Assembly: GCA_904419875.1 (NCBI GenBank)
Contig: CAJFTG010000006.1
Location: 1 to 64,000 of the forward strand
From: Candidatus Avimonas caecicola
GTDB taxonomy: Bacteria > Bacillota > Clostridia > Oscillospirales > Acutalibacteraceae
Length of the DNA: 64,000 bases
Direction of reading: 5' to 3'
Under the pieces are notes generated by a model. That model did no database searches and was not told the origin of the DNA. It was given only the letters and a program-made list of their open reading frames with translations. A program made the translations under genes and the position numbers. The stretch's first letter is position 1, and each line of letters begins with the position of its first letter. Below, in pieces: positions 7,544 to 15,872 of this stretch.

Positions 7544-9781
7544 ATGCTGAACGCCTATGAATACATCATGGAATTTACCGACACGTACAAAAAGTACGGG
7601 GACGCCCCCCGCGCGATCCGGGAGGCAAAATGCGTGGAGGTCCAGACCCGCTACTGGTTCCAGCCGATGCGGGAGGAGGATCTGCTCGCCGGCCGGTTTC
7701 TGATCGCGGAGGTTGGCTATTGCTCCGAGCCGCTGCTCGGACGCAGCGTGAGCTATTTTTACGATCCGCAGCGGATTGACGCCCTGCTGCACAGCGACCG
7801 CTACACGGAAAAGCAGAAGCAGGATATCCGGGAGGCGCTGGCCTTCTGGAAGGAGGAGGAGACGCGGCACAAAACCCGCGCCCGCTTCCCCGAGTACATG
7901 AAGCAGGCGCTGCCGGAGGACATCTACTGGGAGCACAGCGAGGTGGCTTTCCCCCTGTACCGCATCGTGGATGCCTACATGGACTATGAAAAGCTGATGC
8001 GGCTGGGGCTTGACGGCCTGAAGGCCGAAGCCTGCCGGTATCGCGAAAAGGCCGAGCGGGAGGGCGGCGACACGGCGCTGTTCGAGGGGATGATGATGGC
8101 GGTGGATACCCTTTCCGCCGTCTGCCTGTGGTATGCCGCGGAGGCCCGGGCCGCGGCGCAGGCGCCGGGGGCCTCGCCGGCCAGGCGGGAGCAGCGGCTG
8201 CGGCTGGCCCGGGCGCTGGAGGCGGTGGCGCACAGGGCGCCCTCCGGCTTTGTGGAGGCCATGCAGCTCGCCTGGCTGTATTCCCTGATCAGCGGCGTGC
8301 TCAACTACGGCCGGATGGATGTCTACCTGGGCGATTTTTATGCCGGCGACCTCGAGGCCGGCCGGCTCACCGAAGAGGAGGCGCTGGCCTATACCCAGTC
8401 GCTGTGGCGGCTGATGGCCGCCCGGGAGACGGTGTTCCATTCCCGTGTGGTTATCGGCGGGCGCGGCCGGCGGAACGAGGCGAACGCCGACCGGTTTGCG
8501 CTGCTGGCGATTGAGGCGTCCCGCACGGTCATCGAGATTGAACCCCAGCTTTCCCTGCGCTTTTATAAGGGACAGAACCCGGAACTGATGGACAGGGCGC
8601 TCACCTGCATCGGCGAAGGGCGGACCTTCCCGATGCTGTATAACGACAATGTGAATATACCGTCCGTAATCAGCGCGTTCGAGGTCCCGCAGGAGGAAGC
8701 CGAGGATTACATGATGTTTGGCTGCGGCGAGTATGTCCTCAACCACCGGAGCATCGGCTCCCCCAACGGCATCATCAACCTGCTCAAGGCGCTGGAGGCC
8801 ACCCTGTATAACGGCCGCGATATGCTGTACGACAAGGATATGGGCCTGAAGCTTGGCGGGCTGGAGGACTTCGCAACCTTTGACGAGCTGTACGCCGCTT
8901 ATAAAAAGCAGCTGACCTATTACATTGAAATCCTGGCTCAGCAGGAGCAGATCGAGTATGAAACGGTGGCCGAGGCCGGGCCCTACCTGTATATGACCAT
9001 GCTGTTCGACGACTGCATGGAGCGGGGAAAGGCGCTGCTGGACGGCGGCGCGCGGTATCTCGGCGGCACGCTGGAAACCTACGGCAACGTCAACGCCGCC
9101 AACAGCCTGTACGCGATCAAGACCCTGGTCTACGACCAAAAGCGGATTGACCGCGCCACCCTTCTCAAGGCGATGAAAGCGAATTTCGTCGGCTATGAGA
9201 AGGAGCGCAAGCTCCTGATGGACGCGGAAAAATACGGAAACGACCTGCCGGGGGTTGATGCGCTTGCGCAGGATTTCCACAACTGGCTGTGCGATACGGT
9301 CCGCCGCCAGCGGGAACGCACCAGCCTGCATTCCTATATGGTGGTGATCATCAACAACGAGGCGAACACCATCCTTGGGCGGTTTACCGGGGCCTCCGCC
9401 GACGGCCGCCTGGCGAAGGAGCCGATGGCCAACGGCAACAACCCCGCCAGCGGCACCGACACCAACGGCGTCACCGCGATGCTCAACTCCCTGGTGAAGC
9501 TGGATACCCATAACCATGCGGGCGCGGTGCAGAACATGAAGTTCAGCAGGGATCTGTTCAACCGGCGCCGGGACATCCTCAAAAGCCTGCTCGCGGCCTA
9601 TTTCGATAACGGCGGCGCTCAGGCGATGATCACCGTGGTCAGCCGGGACGAGCTGGAGCAGGCGATGCTTCACCCGGAGAAGTACCGGCACATCATGGTG
9701 CGGGTGGGCGGCTTCAGCGCCCGGTTCGTTACCCTGGCCCCCGACGTACAGCGGGAGATTGCCGGACGCACGCTCTATTGA
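7544..9781 (+). CDS. Glycyl radical enzyme, pyruvate formate-lyase/dehydratase superfamily, substrate unknown
   Basis: An oxygen-sensitive radical enzyme of 745 residues. The C-terminal radical loop is MVRVGGFSARF with the radical glycine at residue 723, followed by the usual VTLAPDVQREIAGRT tail. The active-site loop reads MFGCGEYV with the thiyl cysteine at 394 and a glutamate at 396. This C-x-E pattern is typical of dehydratase/lyase-type members rather than the two adjacent cysteines of pyruvate formate-lyase. The start at 7544 has AAAGGAG eight bases upstream; the frame is open further but precedes the promoter. A radical-SAM activase is normally encoded next door and is required, yet none is found in this window. 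The gene is monocistronic, ending at a strong terminator. Family certain, reaction unknown. Confidence 0.85.
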   Translation: MLNAYEYIMEFTDTYKKYGDAPRAIREAKCVEVQTRYWFQPMREEDLLAGRFLIAEVGYCSEPLLGRSVSYFYDPQRIDALLHSDRYTEKQKQDIREALAFWKEEETRHKTRARFPEYMKQALPEDIYWEHSEVAFPLYRIVDAYMDYEKLMRLGLDGLKAEACRYREKAEREGGDTALFEGMMMAVDTLSAVCLWYAAEARAAAQAPGASPARREQRLRLARALEAVAHRAPSGFVEAMQLAWLYSLISGVLNYGRMDVYLGDFYAGDLEAGRLTEEEALAYTQSLWRLMAARETVFHSRVVIGGRGRRNEANADRFALLAIEASRTVIEIEPQLSLRFYKGQNPELMDRALTCIGEGRTFPMLYNDNVNIPSVISAFEVPQEEAEDYMMFGCGEYVLNHRSIGSPNGIINLLKALEATLYNGRDMLYDKDMGLKLGGLEDFATFDELYAAYKKQLTYYIEILAQQEQIEYETVAEAGPYLYMTMLFDDCMERGKALLDGGARYLGGTLETYGNVNAANSLYAIKTLVYDQKRIDRATLLKAMKANFVGYEKERKLLMDAEKYGNDLPGVDALAQDFHNWLCDTVRRQRERTSLHSYMVVIINNEANTILGRFTGASADGRLAKEPMANGNNPASGTDTNGVTAMLNSLVKLDTHNHAGAVQNMKFSRDLFNRRRDILKSLLAAYFDNGGAQAMITVVSRDELEQAMLHPEKYRHIMVRVGGFSARFVTLAPDVQREIAGRTLY

Positions 9782-9812
9782 CCGCCGGGACGCCGGCGTT
9801 ATTCGGACGATA

Positions 9813-9852
9813 AAAAGGGGACGCCGCAGGGGGGACGCGCGTCCCCTTTTGT
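9813..9852 (+). terminator. Intrinsic terminator of the glycyl radical enzyme gene
   Basis: AAAAGGGGACGC pairs with GCGTCCCCTTTT across a 14-base loop. The T-rich right arm serves as the U-tract. Confidence 0.8.
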
Positions 9853-10175
9853 ATGTTTTGTCCGGGGAAAACGTCGCTTCTCCGGGACTGGCACGCGCTT
9901 TTCCGCCCCTGTTGTCTGCCGCACGGCCGTTTTCCGCCGGCCGCAGGGGCCTGCCGCGCGTGCGGGCCGTATTTTGCGGGCTTCCCCGCATGGCGGGCCG
10001 GCTGGGCGTTCCCCGTTTCGCGCACGAAAAGGGCGGGGAAAGCGGAGACGGGATGGATGCAGGGGGTAGAGGGGCCAAAAAGGGCAAGGGCAGGGAAGGG
10101 GCAGGATAAGAACAGGAAAGGAACAGGAAAGGAACAGGCAGGGGAAACGAAGCCGTACCTTCTGCCGCAGGGACA
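9853..10175. other. Intergenic region without a supported gene
   Basis: Between two convergent units. Open frames here have low-complexity, arginine/proline-rich translations and no ribosome binding sites. The right part is purine-rich and holds a short tandem repeat of the GAACAGGAAAG type (10109-10140). Confidence 0.6.
10109..10140. repeat. Short purine-rich tandem repeat
   Basis: About three copies of an 11-12 base unit (GGAACAGGAAA) in noncoding DNA. Similar purine-rich tracts recur near 47570-47715. Confidence 0.6.
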
Positions 10176-10214
10176 GAAAACGCCTTGCCGCCAAATTGGC
10201 GGCAAGGCGTTTTC
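10176..10214. terminator. Bidirectional hairpin ending the GH13 operon
   Basis: The 19-base arm GAAAACGCCTTGCCGCCAA is followed almost immediately by its perfect complement. T and A runs on the outer ends let it work on either strand. It lies about 55 bases after the stop of the minus-strand GH13 lipoprotein. Confidence 0.8.
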
Positions 10215-10270
10215 ATCAAGCGCGGCGGTCAAGCGCGGCGAAGGGGCGGTTCAAAGGGCGGCCCCGGCGC

Positions 10271-12433
10271 CTACTTTTGGATGATCGCGGCGCTGTAGGG
10301 GGCGAGGGCGGCGGTGCCGCCGGATACGGTCACCCCGTTTTCAAACAGCAAGGTGTTCTCTCCTTCGCCGATCTCAAAGGTCTGCTCCCCGGAGGATAGA
10401 TTGACAAGCACCAGCTTCCGGTCGCCGTCCCCTGTGCGGGTGAAGGCGAATACCGGCGTATTCGACGCCACATAGTCGGTGGTATAGTCCGCCGGCAGGA
10501 ATTCCTCGCGCGCGCGGAAAATCTCCTGGAAGAAGGACTCCAGATTCTCGCCCGGCAGCCCGTAGGTTTCGGGGTCCTCGTCGCCCTGGTACAGGAAGGG
10601 GATGCCGTCGATAAAGCTCATCACGCACCACAGGGCCTTGGCCTTTTCGGTGCCGTAAACCTCCTGCGGGCGGGCGGCGTCAAAGGTCCAGGTCACGGTG
10701 TCGTGATTGCCCAGGAAGCGGAGCTTCACCTGGCCCTTGACCGAGGTTTTCCCCTCGGCGTCCAGCCAGCGCATCAGCTCCTGCGCGTATTCGGTTTCGG
10801 TTGCCCCGGAATGATTGAGGTTGTACATCATCCGGAACAGGGGCATGTCGTAAAACACGTCGGTGATGCCGGCGTAAAAGGGAACCGGGTGGAAATTTTC
10901 CGGCATGATGAGCGCGTTTTTCCCGCCCTGCTCGAAGCCTTCGGTGATCGCCCTGACGATGCTCTGGCCGCCGTACAGGCCGGAGCTGCTGGCCCGCAGC
11001 CCTTCCACCGGGGTCCAGTTGGACAGGCCGCCCATCGAGCAGTCGATGCGGGCCCCGTCCACGCCGAGCTCCAGCGCCTGGTTTTTCACCAGATCCACCG
11101 TATACTGATAATAGCCGGGGTTGTTGTAGTCAAAGGATACGCACTCCCACTCGATCTGGATGGAGCCGTCCTTCTTTTTGGAAATCCAGTCCGGATGCTC
11201 CTGCGCCAGCGGCTGGTCCGGGCGGGGGCCGTGCGGGACGTAGTCGAACAGGACCCGCATCCCCAGCTCATGGGCGCGGTCGATAAAGGCCTTGGCCCCT
11301 TCCGACCCGCCGTATTTCGGGTCAATTACCGACTGGTCGATGGGCTCGTATACGTTGTTGTTGGTGCTGGAGAAGATCGGCAGCAGCCACACGTTCTTGA
11401 TCCCCATTTCCCGGAGGCCGTCGAGCTGTTCCGCATATTCCTGCAGGGTGTGGGGGTTCTGGTAATCGGTGTCCATCGTTCCGTAGGGGAACCCCTCGTA
11501 CATCGGGCCGTCGCTGACCGGATCGTCCGGATTCGCATAGCCGAGCTCGGCGTAAAAGTCCTGCACGGCGGCGTACTTGTCCTGGTCGCCCACCAGCTGG
11601 ATGTAAAGGTCGCCGACCACCATTTCCCCGCCCGGCTCCAGATAGCCCTCCACGGCCGCCAGATTGGCGACGCCGAGCTTGTCGTTCTCGTCGAAATAGG
11701 CGGAGGTGCTCCATTTTTCCTGCTCGTCCAGGAAGAGCACGTTCAGGCTGCAAGCCGGCTCGCTCTGGCTCAGGCAGGTCACGGGAGAGCTGTAATCGGT
11801 GGGCGTAGTGCGGTATTTGATGTTGTCGCTGAAGGCGTAGACGCCCCCCGGCGTGCTGCCGGGGTATTCAAAGGTGGAGCTGTCCTTGTCCATGTCGATG
11901 CCCCGCGCCAGGAAGGCCACGCCGTTGATAAGCTGCGTGTCTTCCTCGCTGGTGCTCAGCCTGGCCGTAAGCTTGAGCGCGTCGTCCATGAAGGTGTAGA
12001 CATAGGCGACGGTCAGGGTATCCACCGTCATCCGCACCTCCAGGCCGGAATCGGTCCGATATATCGAATCCAGCGTATATTCCGGAAGCTCCTTGAGCTT
12101 GAGCATCAGGGTGGGCAGCTCCCAGGTTTCGTAATCGTCATAAAGCTGATAGCCCACCTGGCCCATCACCATTTTACCGGCGTACCCCACGTCGATCAGC
12201 AGGCCGCCCAGGTCTACCGTCTGCCGGCTGCTGCGGATCCGGGTGATCATGCCGGTGTGGGTGTTGAGCGTACAGGTCATGTCGCCGATGGTGACCTCGG
12301 TGAACGCCTCCTCCTCCGTGACGGCAATGGCCGTCCGGTTCCGGTCGGTTTCCTTCCCGTTGCAGCCGGCCAGCAGGGAAAGCAGCAGAATGCCGCAGAG
12401 GAATGTGCCGAGGAACCGCCGAAATGTAATCAT
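10271..12433 (-). CDS. GH13 (alpha-amylase family) lipoprotein
   Basis: A 720-residue surface lipoprotein: a hydrophobic signal ends in LSLLAGC near residue 25. An N-terminal beta-sandwich region (about 30-290) precedes a GH13 barrel. Catalytic residues are visible: nucleophile Asp464 in GARIDC, acid/base Glu512 in MPENFHP and Asp578 in LGNHDT. Conserved region I reads DYVPHG instead of the usual DVVxNH, so the family histidine is displaced. A beta-sandwich C domain ends the protein. The start at 12433 has GGGAGG six bases upstream. It lies 31 bases after the cytosolic paralogue at 12465 with matching domain layout, forming an operon repressed or activated through the site at 14631. It probably cleaves alpha-linked glucosides outside the cell to feed the divergent importer; the exact linkage is unknown. 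Confidence 0.85.
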   Translation of the reverse strand: MITFRRFLGTFLCGILLLSLLAGCNGKETDRNRTAIAVTEEEAFTEVTIGDMTCTLNTHTGMITRIRSSRQTVDLGGLLIDVGYAGKMVMGQVGYQLYDDYETWELPTLMLKLKELPEYTLDSIYRTDSGLEVRMTVDTLTVAYVYTFMDDALKLTARLSTSEEDTQLINGVAFLARGIDMDKDSSTFEYPGSTPGGVYAFSDNIKYRTTPTDYSSPVTCLSQSEPACSLNVLFLDEQEKWSTSAYFDENDKLGVANLAAVEGYLEPGGEMVVGDLYIQLVGDQDKYAAVQDFYAELGYANPDDPVSDGPMYEGFPYGTMDTDYQNPHTLQEYAEQLDGLREMGIKNVWLLPIFSSTNNNVYEPIDQSVIDPKYGGSEGAKAFIDRAHELGMRVLFDYVPHGPRPDQPLAQEHPDWISKKKDGSIQIEWECVSFDYNNPGYYQYTVDLVKNQALELGVDGARIDCSMGGLSNWTPVEGLRASSSGLYGGQSIVRAITEGFEQGGKNALIMPENFHPVPFYAGITDVFYDMPLFRMMYNLNHSGATETEYAQELMRWLDAEGKTSVKGQVKLRFLGNHDTVTWTFDAARPQEVYGTEKAKALWCVMSFIDGIPFLYQGDEDPETYGLPGENLESFFQEIFRAREEFLPADYTTDYVASNTPVFAFTRTGDGDRKLVLVNLSSGEQTFEIGEGENTLLFENGVTVSGGTAALAPYSAAIIQK

Positions 12434-12464
12434 CGTTTTCCTCCCTTTCATGAAGCCGCGGCCT

Positions 12465-14477
12465 TTACAGCCGGTAGATATCGTAGTCGAACGGGGCGAC
12501 CGTGCCGGCAGTCCGGTCGTTTACCAGCGACGCGGCGCCCGGGTAGGCCGACAGGTCGAAGGACTGCGGGGCGTCGGAAAGGTTGACCAGCACCAGCCGC
12601 CGGGATTCGCCCTCGCCGCGCAGGAAGGCCATCAGCGGCGTGCCGGTGTAGAGATATTCGGTGGCGTTGGTGGCGCCGATCAGCTCCCGGCGGCGGCGGA
12701 AGAGCCTGGTGAAGAATTCCACGCGGTTTTCCCCTTCGGCCAGGTAGATGGACGGATCCTCGTCGCCGTGATAGATCATCGGCATGCCGTCGATCAGGGA
12801 GATTACGGCCCACAGCGCCCTGGCGCCCCCTTCGCCGTAGCAGTCTGACGCGCGGCGGGCCTGCCACACCCAGGAAACCGTGTCGTGATTGCCGAGGAAG
12901 CGCATCTTGTGATAGTTTTCCGGCGTGGTCTGCTTTTCCACCTCCAGCCAGCGGGTGAGGATGCGGACAAATTCGGCCGGGTCCTCCTTCAGCTTCGGTT
13001 CCAGCTCCACGAACACGCGGTAGAGATTCATGCCGTAAAAAATGTCGGTGGTGTGATAATACGGCGGGATGGGATGGAAGTTTTCCGGCAGGATGAAGGA
13101 ACGTTTGCCCCCGCGCAGGAAGCCGTCCCGGATAGCCTCGGTGATATGGACGCCGGCGCACACGCTGTCCGCGCTGGGCCGGTAGCCGCTGAAGGGCCGC
13201 CAGTTGGACAGCCCGCCCATCGCGCAGTCGATGCGGGCCCCGTCCACGCCGAAGCGCTCCACATGGCCGTGCACCAGGTCGGAGGTGTATTTCTGATAGC
13301 CGGGATGGTTGTAGTCCATCGACACGCAGTGCCATTCGTCCTGCAGGGAACCGTCCCGGCGCTTGGAGCACCAGTCCGGGTTGTCCCTGGCCAGGGGGAA
13401 TTCCGGCGCGGGCCCGTGGGGCACGTAATCAAACAGGACGGTCATCCCCAGCTCGTGGGCCTTGTCGCAGTAATATTTGCAGCCCTCCTCGCCCCCGTAG
13501 CGCTTGTCGATAACCGCCTGGTCGTTGGAATGGTATACGCCGTCCTCGTTGTGGTCAAAGACAGGCAGGAGCCAGACGTGGTCGATCCCCATGGCCTTCA
13601 GCCCCTCCAGCCGCTGGGCGTACTGGAACAGGTCCTCCTTCATCGGGAAGTCGGAATCCATCGTCCCGGCCGGATGGCAGGAATACATCACCCCGTCGGT
13701 GATGCCGCCCTCGCAGGGGCGGTAGCCGAGGGAGTCCACCAGTTCCCGGATCTGTAAATACGGGCTGATTGACGGGGCGCAGGGCTGCACGTACAGGCTC
13801 CCGACCTCCAGCGACTCGCCGGGGAGCAGCTCCGCCTCCAGGGACGGGCAGTAAACGACATGGGTCCGGGCGCCGTCATGGTAAACCCCGCAGCTCCATT
13901 TTTCCACCTCGTCGATCAGCAGCAGGTTGGCTTCCCACCCGTCCGCCTTTACATGGGTGGCAAAATTGACCAGGCCGGATTCCACCACCTGGTAGGGTGA
14001 CAGCTTGGCGGCCTCCATTTCCCCCACGGGCGTGTTGCAGGGATAGTCGAAGAGCACATCCTCCCATCCGTTCAGGCGGGTCAGGAAAGAAAAGGTGTTC
14101 AGGTACGCGGCTTTCTCCCCGCGGTTTTTCACCGTGGCGGCGAGCTTCAGCGCGCCGCCCAGCAGGGTGTAGGCAAAGGTCACGGTCAGGGGGCCGGCGC
14201 CGTACGTAAACGCGGCGGTGTTGGCTGTGTATTCATAGGATGCCGCTTCCGGCGTTTCCTGCCCGCCCTTGGTGGGGAGAATGCGGGGGAGGTTCCAGGT
14301 GCGGTTTTCCAGCAGGGAATCGTATTCCAGCACCTTGGTCACGTTTTCGCCGTTGCAGCCCAGATCAAAGCCGATTCCCGCGAAAGGCAGGCGCATGCCG
14401 CCCCGCACAACCTCGACCAGAGCGCCGGTCCTTTCGTCAAAGGCGCAGGAAAAAACGGAATTGTTCAGCGTAATCAT
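12465..14477 (-). CDS. GH13 (alpha-amylase family) enzyme, cytosolic paralogue
   Basis: A 670-residue GH13 enzyme without a signal peptide, colinear with the lipoprotein encoded downstream: N-terminal beta-sandwich region (about 1-240), barrel, C domain. Catalytic residues are Asp417 in GARIDC, Glu465 in LPENFHP and Asp532 in LGNHDT; region I again reads DYVPHG. The start at 14477 (MITLNN) is preferred because AAAGGA is about 11 bases upstream; the ATG at 14486 would be almost on top of that site. It is the first gene of the operon from the promoter at 14718-14746, with a long leader carrying a tandem repeat and a perfect operator. It probably trims imported oligosaccharides. Confidence 0.85.
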   Translation of the reverse strand: MITLNNSVFSCAFDERTGALVEVVRGGMRLPFAGIGFDLGCNGENVTKVLEYDSLLENRTWNLPRILPTKGGQETPEAASYEYTANTAAFTYGAGPLTVTFAYTLLGGALKLAATVKNRGEKAAYLNTFSFLTRLNGWEDVLFDYPCNTPVGEMEAAKLSPYQVVESGLVNFATHVKADGWEANLLLIDEVEKWSCGVYHDGARTHVVYCPSLEAELLPGESLEVGSLYVQPCAPSISPYLQIRELVDSLGYRPCEGGITDGVMYSCHPAGTMDSDFPMKEDLFQYAQRLEGLKAMGIDHVWLLPVFDHNEDGVYHSNDQAVIDKRYGGEEGCKYYCDKAHELGMTVLFDYVPHGPAPEFPLARDNPDWCSKRRDGSLQDEWHCVSMDYNHPGYQKYTSDLVHGHVERFGVDGARIDCAMGGLSNWRPFSGYRPSADSVCAGVHITEAIRDGFLRGGKRSFILPENFHPIPPYYHTTDIFYGMNLYRVFVELEPKLKEDPAEFVRILTRWLEVEKQTTPENYHKMRFLGNHDTVSWVWQARRASDCYGEGGARALWAVISLIDGMPMIYHGDEDPSIYLAEGENRVEFFTRLFRRRRELIGATNATEYLYTGTPLMAFLRGEGESRRLVLVNLSDAPQSFDLSAYPGAASLVNDRTAGTVAPFDYDIYRL

Positions 14478-14507
14478 ACCATCCATCGTCCTTTCGTATC
14501 TTTCTTC

Positions 14508-14608
14508 AGATACCTGTGATACCCGTGATGCCTGTGTTACCCGTAATACATGTTGATACCTGTGGTGTCCGCGGTGCCTGTGATGCATGGGATGCCTGTG
14601 ATGCCCGG
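14508..14608. repeat. Degenerate short tandem repeat in the GH13 leader
   Basis: About ten imperfect copies of a 9-base unit close to CCTGTGATG lie in the 5' leader of the GH13 operon, between the operator and the start codon. It is noncoding in the transcribed direction. A similar array occurs at 41378-41484. Confidence 0.7.
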
Positions 14609-14630
14609 GAGGCGCTTTGTCCGCTGCTGA

Positions 14631-14642
14631 GTAAACGTTTAC
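14631..14642. promoter_or_regulatory. LacI-type operator, perfect palindrome
   Basis: GTAAACGTTTAC, identical to the site at 49168. It lies about 70 bases downstream of the predicted start of transcription of the GH13 operon, a roadblock position. It also fits a CcpA cre core. Confidence 0.7.
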
Positions 14643-14717
14643 ACATTGGAGCGAAAAAAGCAGGCGCACCCGGTTGTGCCCATCGAAAGGCGGGCGGCCG
14701 GGAAACTGCCTGGTCCC

Positions 14718-14746
14718 AGTATAGGGGAAACAGAACGAAAAGTCAA
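14718..14746 (-). promoter_or_regulatory. Sigma-A promoter of the GH13 operon
   Basis: On the minus strand TTGACT, 17-base spacer, TATACT. Confidence 0.85.
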
Positions 14747-15243
14747 TAATAAACTCCTCAAAGGCAAATATTTTGTGCGTAATTTGTGCTTTGGCGGGCT
14801 TGTCACGGCGGGGCGCCGGCCAGCCAATCGGCCGCGCCGCCTTCTGGTCTCCCGCCGGCGCTTCCTGCCGGGGGTTTCCGGTGGGCCGGGAGCGCCGCCG
14901 GAAACCGGCTTCCGGTGCGCACAACCCGCTTCCGGCGGTTACGGCGTCCCGCTCCGGGGCTATTCACGGGCAGTCGAAGGCTGGTTGAACGCCTCCCGCC
15001 GGCCATGGGAAACGGCGGCTGTGAATAAAGGGAGAGGGGAGTCCGGGCAGCCCGGCCCGCCGGCCGCCTGCGGCGGCAATGGGGACGCGCGCGGCGCCGG
15101 AACGGCCGGGGCTTCCGCGGTCCGGCCCGGAAAGAGGGCGGGCGGCATAAAAGACGGCGGAGGGGAGAATTGGTTTGGCGGGCGCTGCGGCCCAGGGTGC
15201 AAAAGGCATAAAAAATGGCTTTAGCACTGGAAAAATGGAAGCG
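14747..15243. other. Intergenic region between divergent promoters, no gene seen
   Basis: GC-rich DNA between the GH13 promoter and the ABC-cluster promoter. Frames on both strands give arginine/glycine/proline-rich low-complexity peptides without ribosome binding sites. Confidence 0.6.
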
Positions 15244-15255
15244 CTAAACGATTTC
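15244..15255. promoter_or_regulatory. LacI-type operator-like site upstream of the ABC-cluster promoter
   Basis: CTAAACGATTTC, 21 bases before the -35 box at 15277. It is an imperfect member of the GTAAACGATTAC set. Confidence 0.45.
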
Positions 15256-15276
15256 AACAAAAAATTAAATCGGGGG

Positions 15277-15304
15277 TTGACTTTTAGGATATGTTGACTA
15301 TAAT
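15277..15304 (+). promoter_or_regulatory. Sigma-A promoter of the ABC cluster
   Basis: TTGACT, 16-base spacer, perfect TATAAT. It predicts a leader of about 560 bases before the first start codon at 15873. Confidence 0.8.
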
Positions 15305-15346
15305 AAAGATAGAGTCGGAAAATAAAGGAAGGATTAGGCCCTTTGA

Positions 15347-15358
15347 GTAAACGATACC
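15347..15358. promoter_or_regulatory. LacI-type operator-like site, leader copy 1
   Basis: GTAAACGATACC, about 36 bases after the predicted transcription start, within GAGTAAACGATACCCC. Confidence 0.55.
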
Positions 15359-15472
15359 CCTACGATTTTTCCTGTTGCGGTCTTATGCTTCCTCTTTTTT
15401 GAAAGACCTTAATTGAAACAGCCGTTCTAGACGCAGAGCTTCTTTTCCGAAGGCCGGTTTGTTTTTTTGATT

Positions 15473-15488
15473 GAGAAAACGATATCCC
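15473..15488. promoter_or_regulatory. LacI-type operator-like site, leader copy 2
   Basis: GAGAAAACGATATCCC, 13 of 16 bases identical to the copy starting at 15345. Confidence 0.4.
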
Positions 15489-15732
15489 TGAGAAGAAAAG
15501 GGGAATCCCCCGGCTGACGTTGATACAGGCAGTGCATGTTGCCCAGTTTCTTTCTACGGAAAAGGATGCACGCTGCTGGCGGGGCTTTTCCCGCCTTTCC
15601 TGCTTTCCATGCCTTCCCTCCTGGCCGGAACCTGCCGTTTCCCGCTCCGGATTGCGGCGGGGAGGGGAGGCGAGAGAGGGGCGGGAAGGGGAGCATGGCG
15701 ACGAAAAAAGCGGGGAGAGGCATATTCATAGA

Positions 15733-15744
15733 GTAAACGATTAC
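15733..15744. promoter_or_regulatory. LacI-type operator, leader copy 3
   Basis: GTAAACGATTAC, identical to the site overlapping the lacI promoter at 48008. Confidence 0.65.
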
Positions 15745-15872
15745 CCTATGAAATGCCGCGTCCGCCGCCCGCAGAGGGCGGGGAGTCCCCGACCCTTCCG
15801 CCACACGCGGCCGGCGGCCGCAGCCCGTACACACTGCCACCTACCATCATTAATCTTTCGGAGGTACCGGTT

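Larger units (their letters stand above)
15305..15872 (+). other. Long untranslated leader of the ABC cluster
   Basis: No gene is supported here. The leader holds three copies of a GAGWAAACGATWHCCC-like element at 15345, 15473 and 15731. A purine/pyrimidine-skewed stretch lies at about 15560-15720. Overlapping frames are low-complexity. Confidence 0.55.

Noticed and set aside
6701-10219. Minus-strand frame of about 1172 codons that includes the immunity-like protein
   Set aside because: Only the last 180 residues look real and have a promoter and start site. The rest lies opposite the glycyl radical enzyme gene and is low-complexity.
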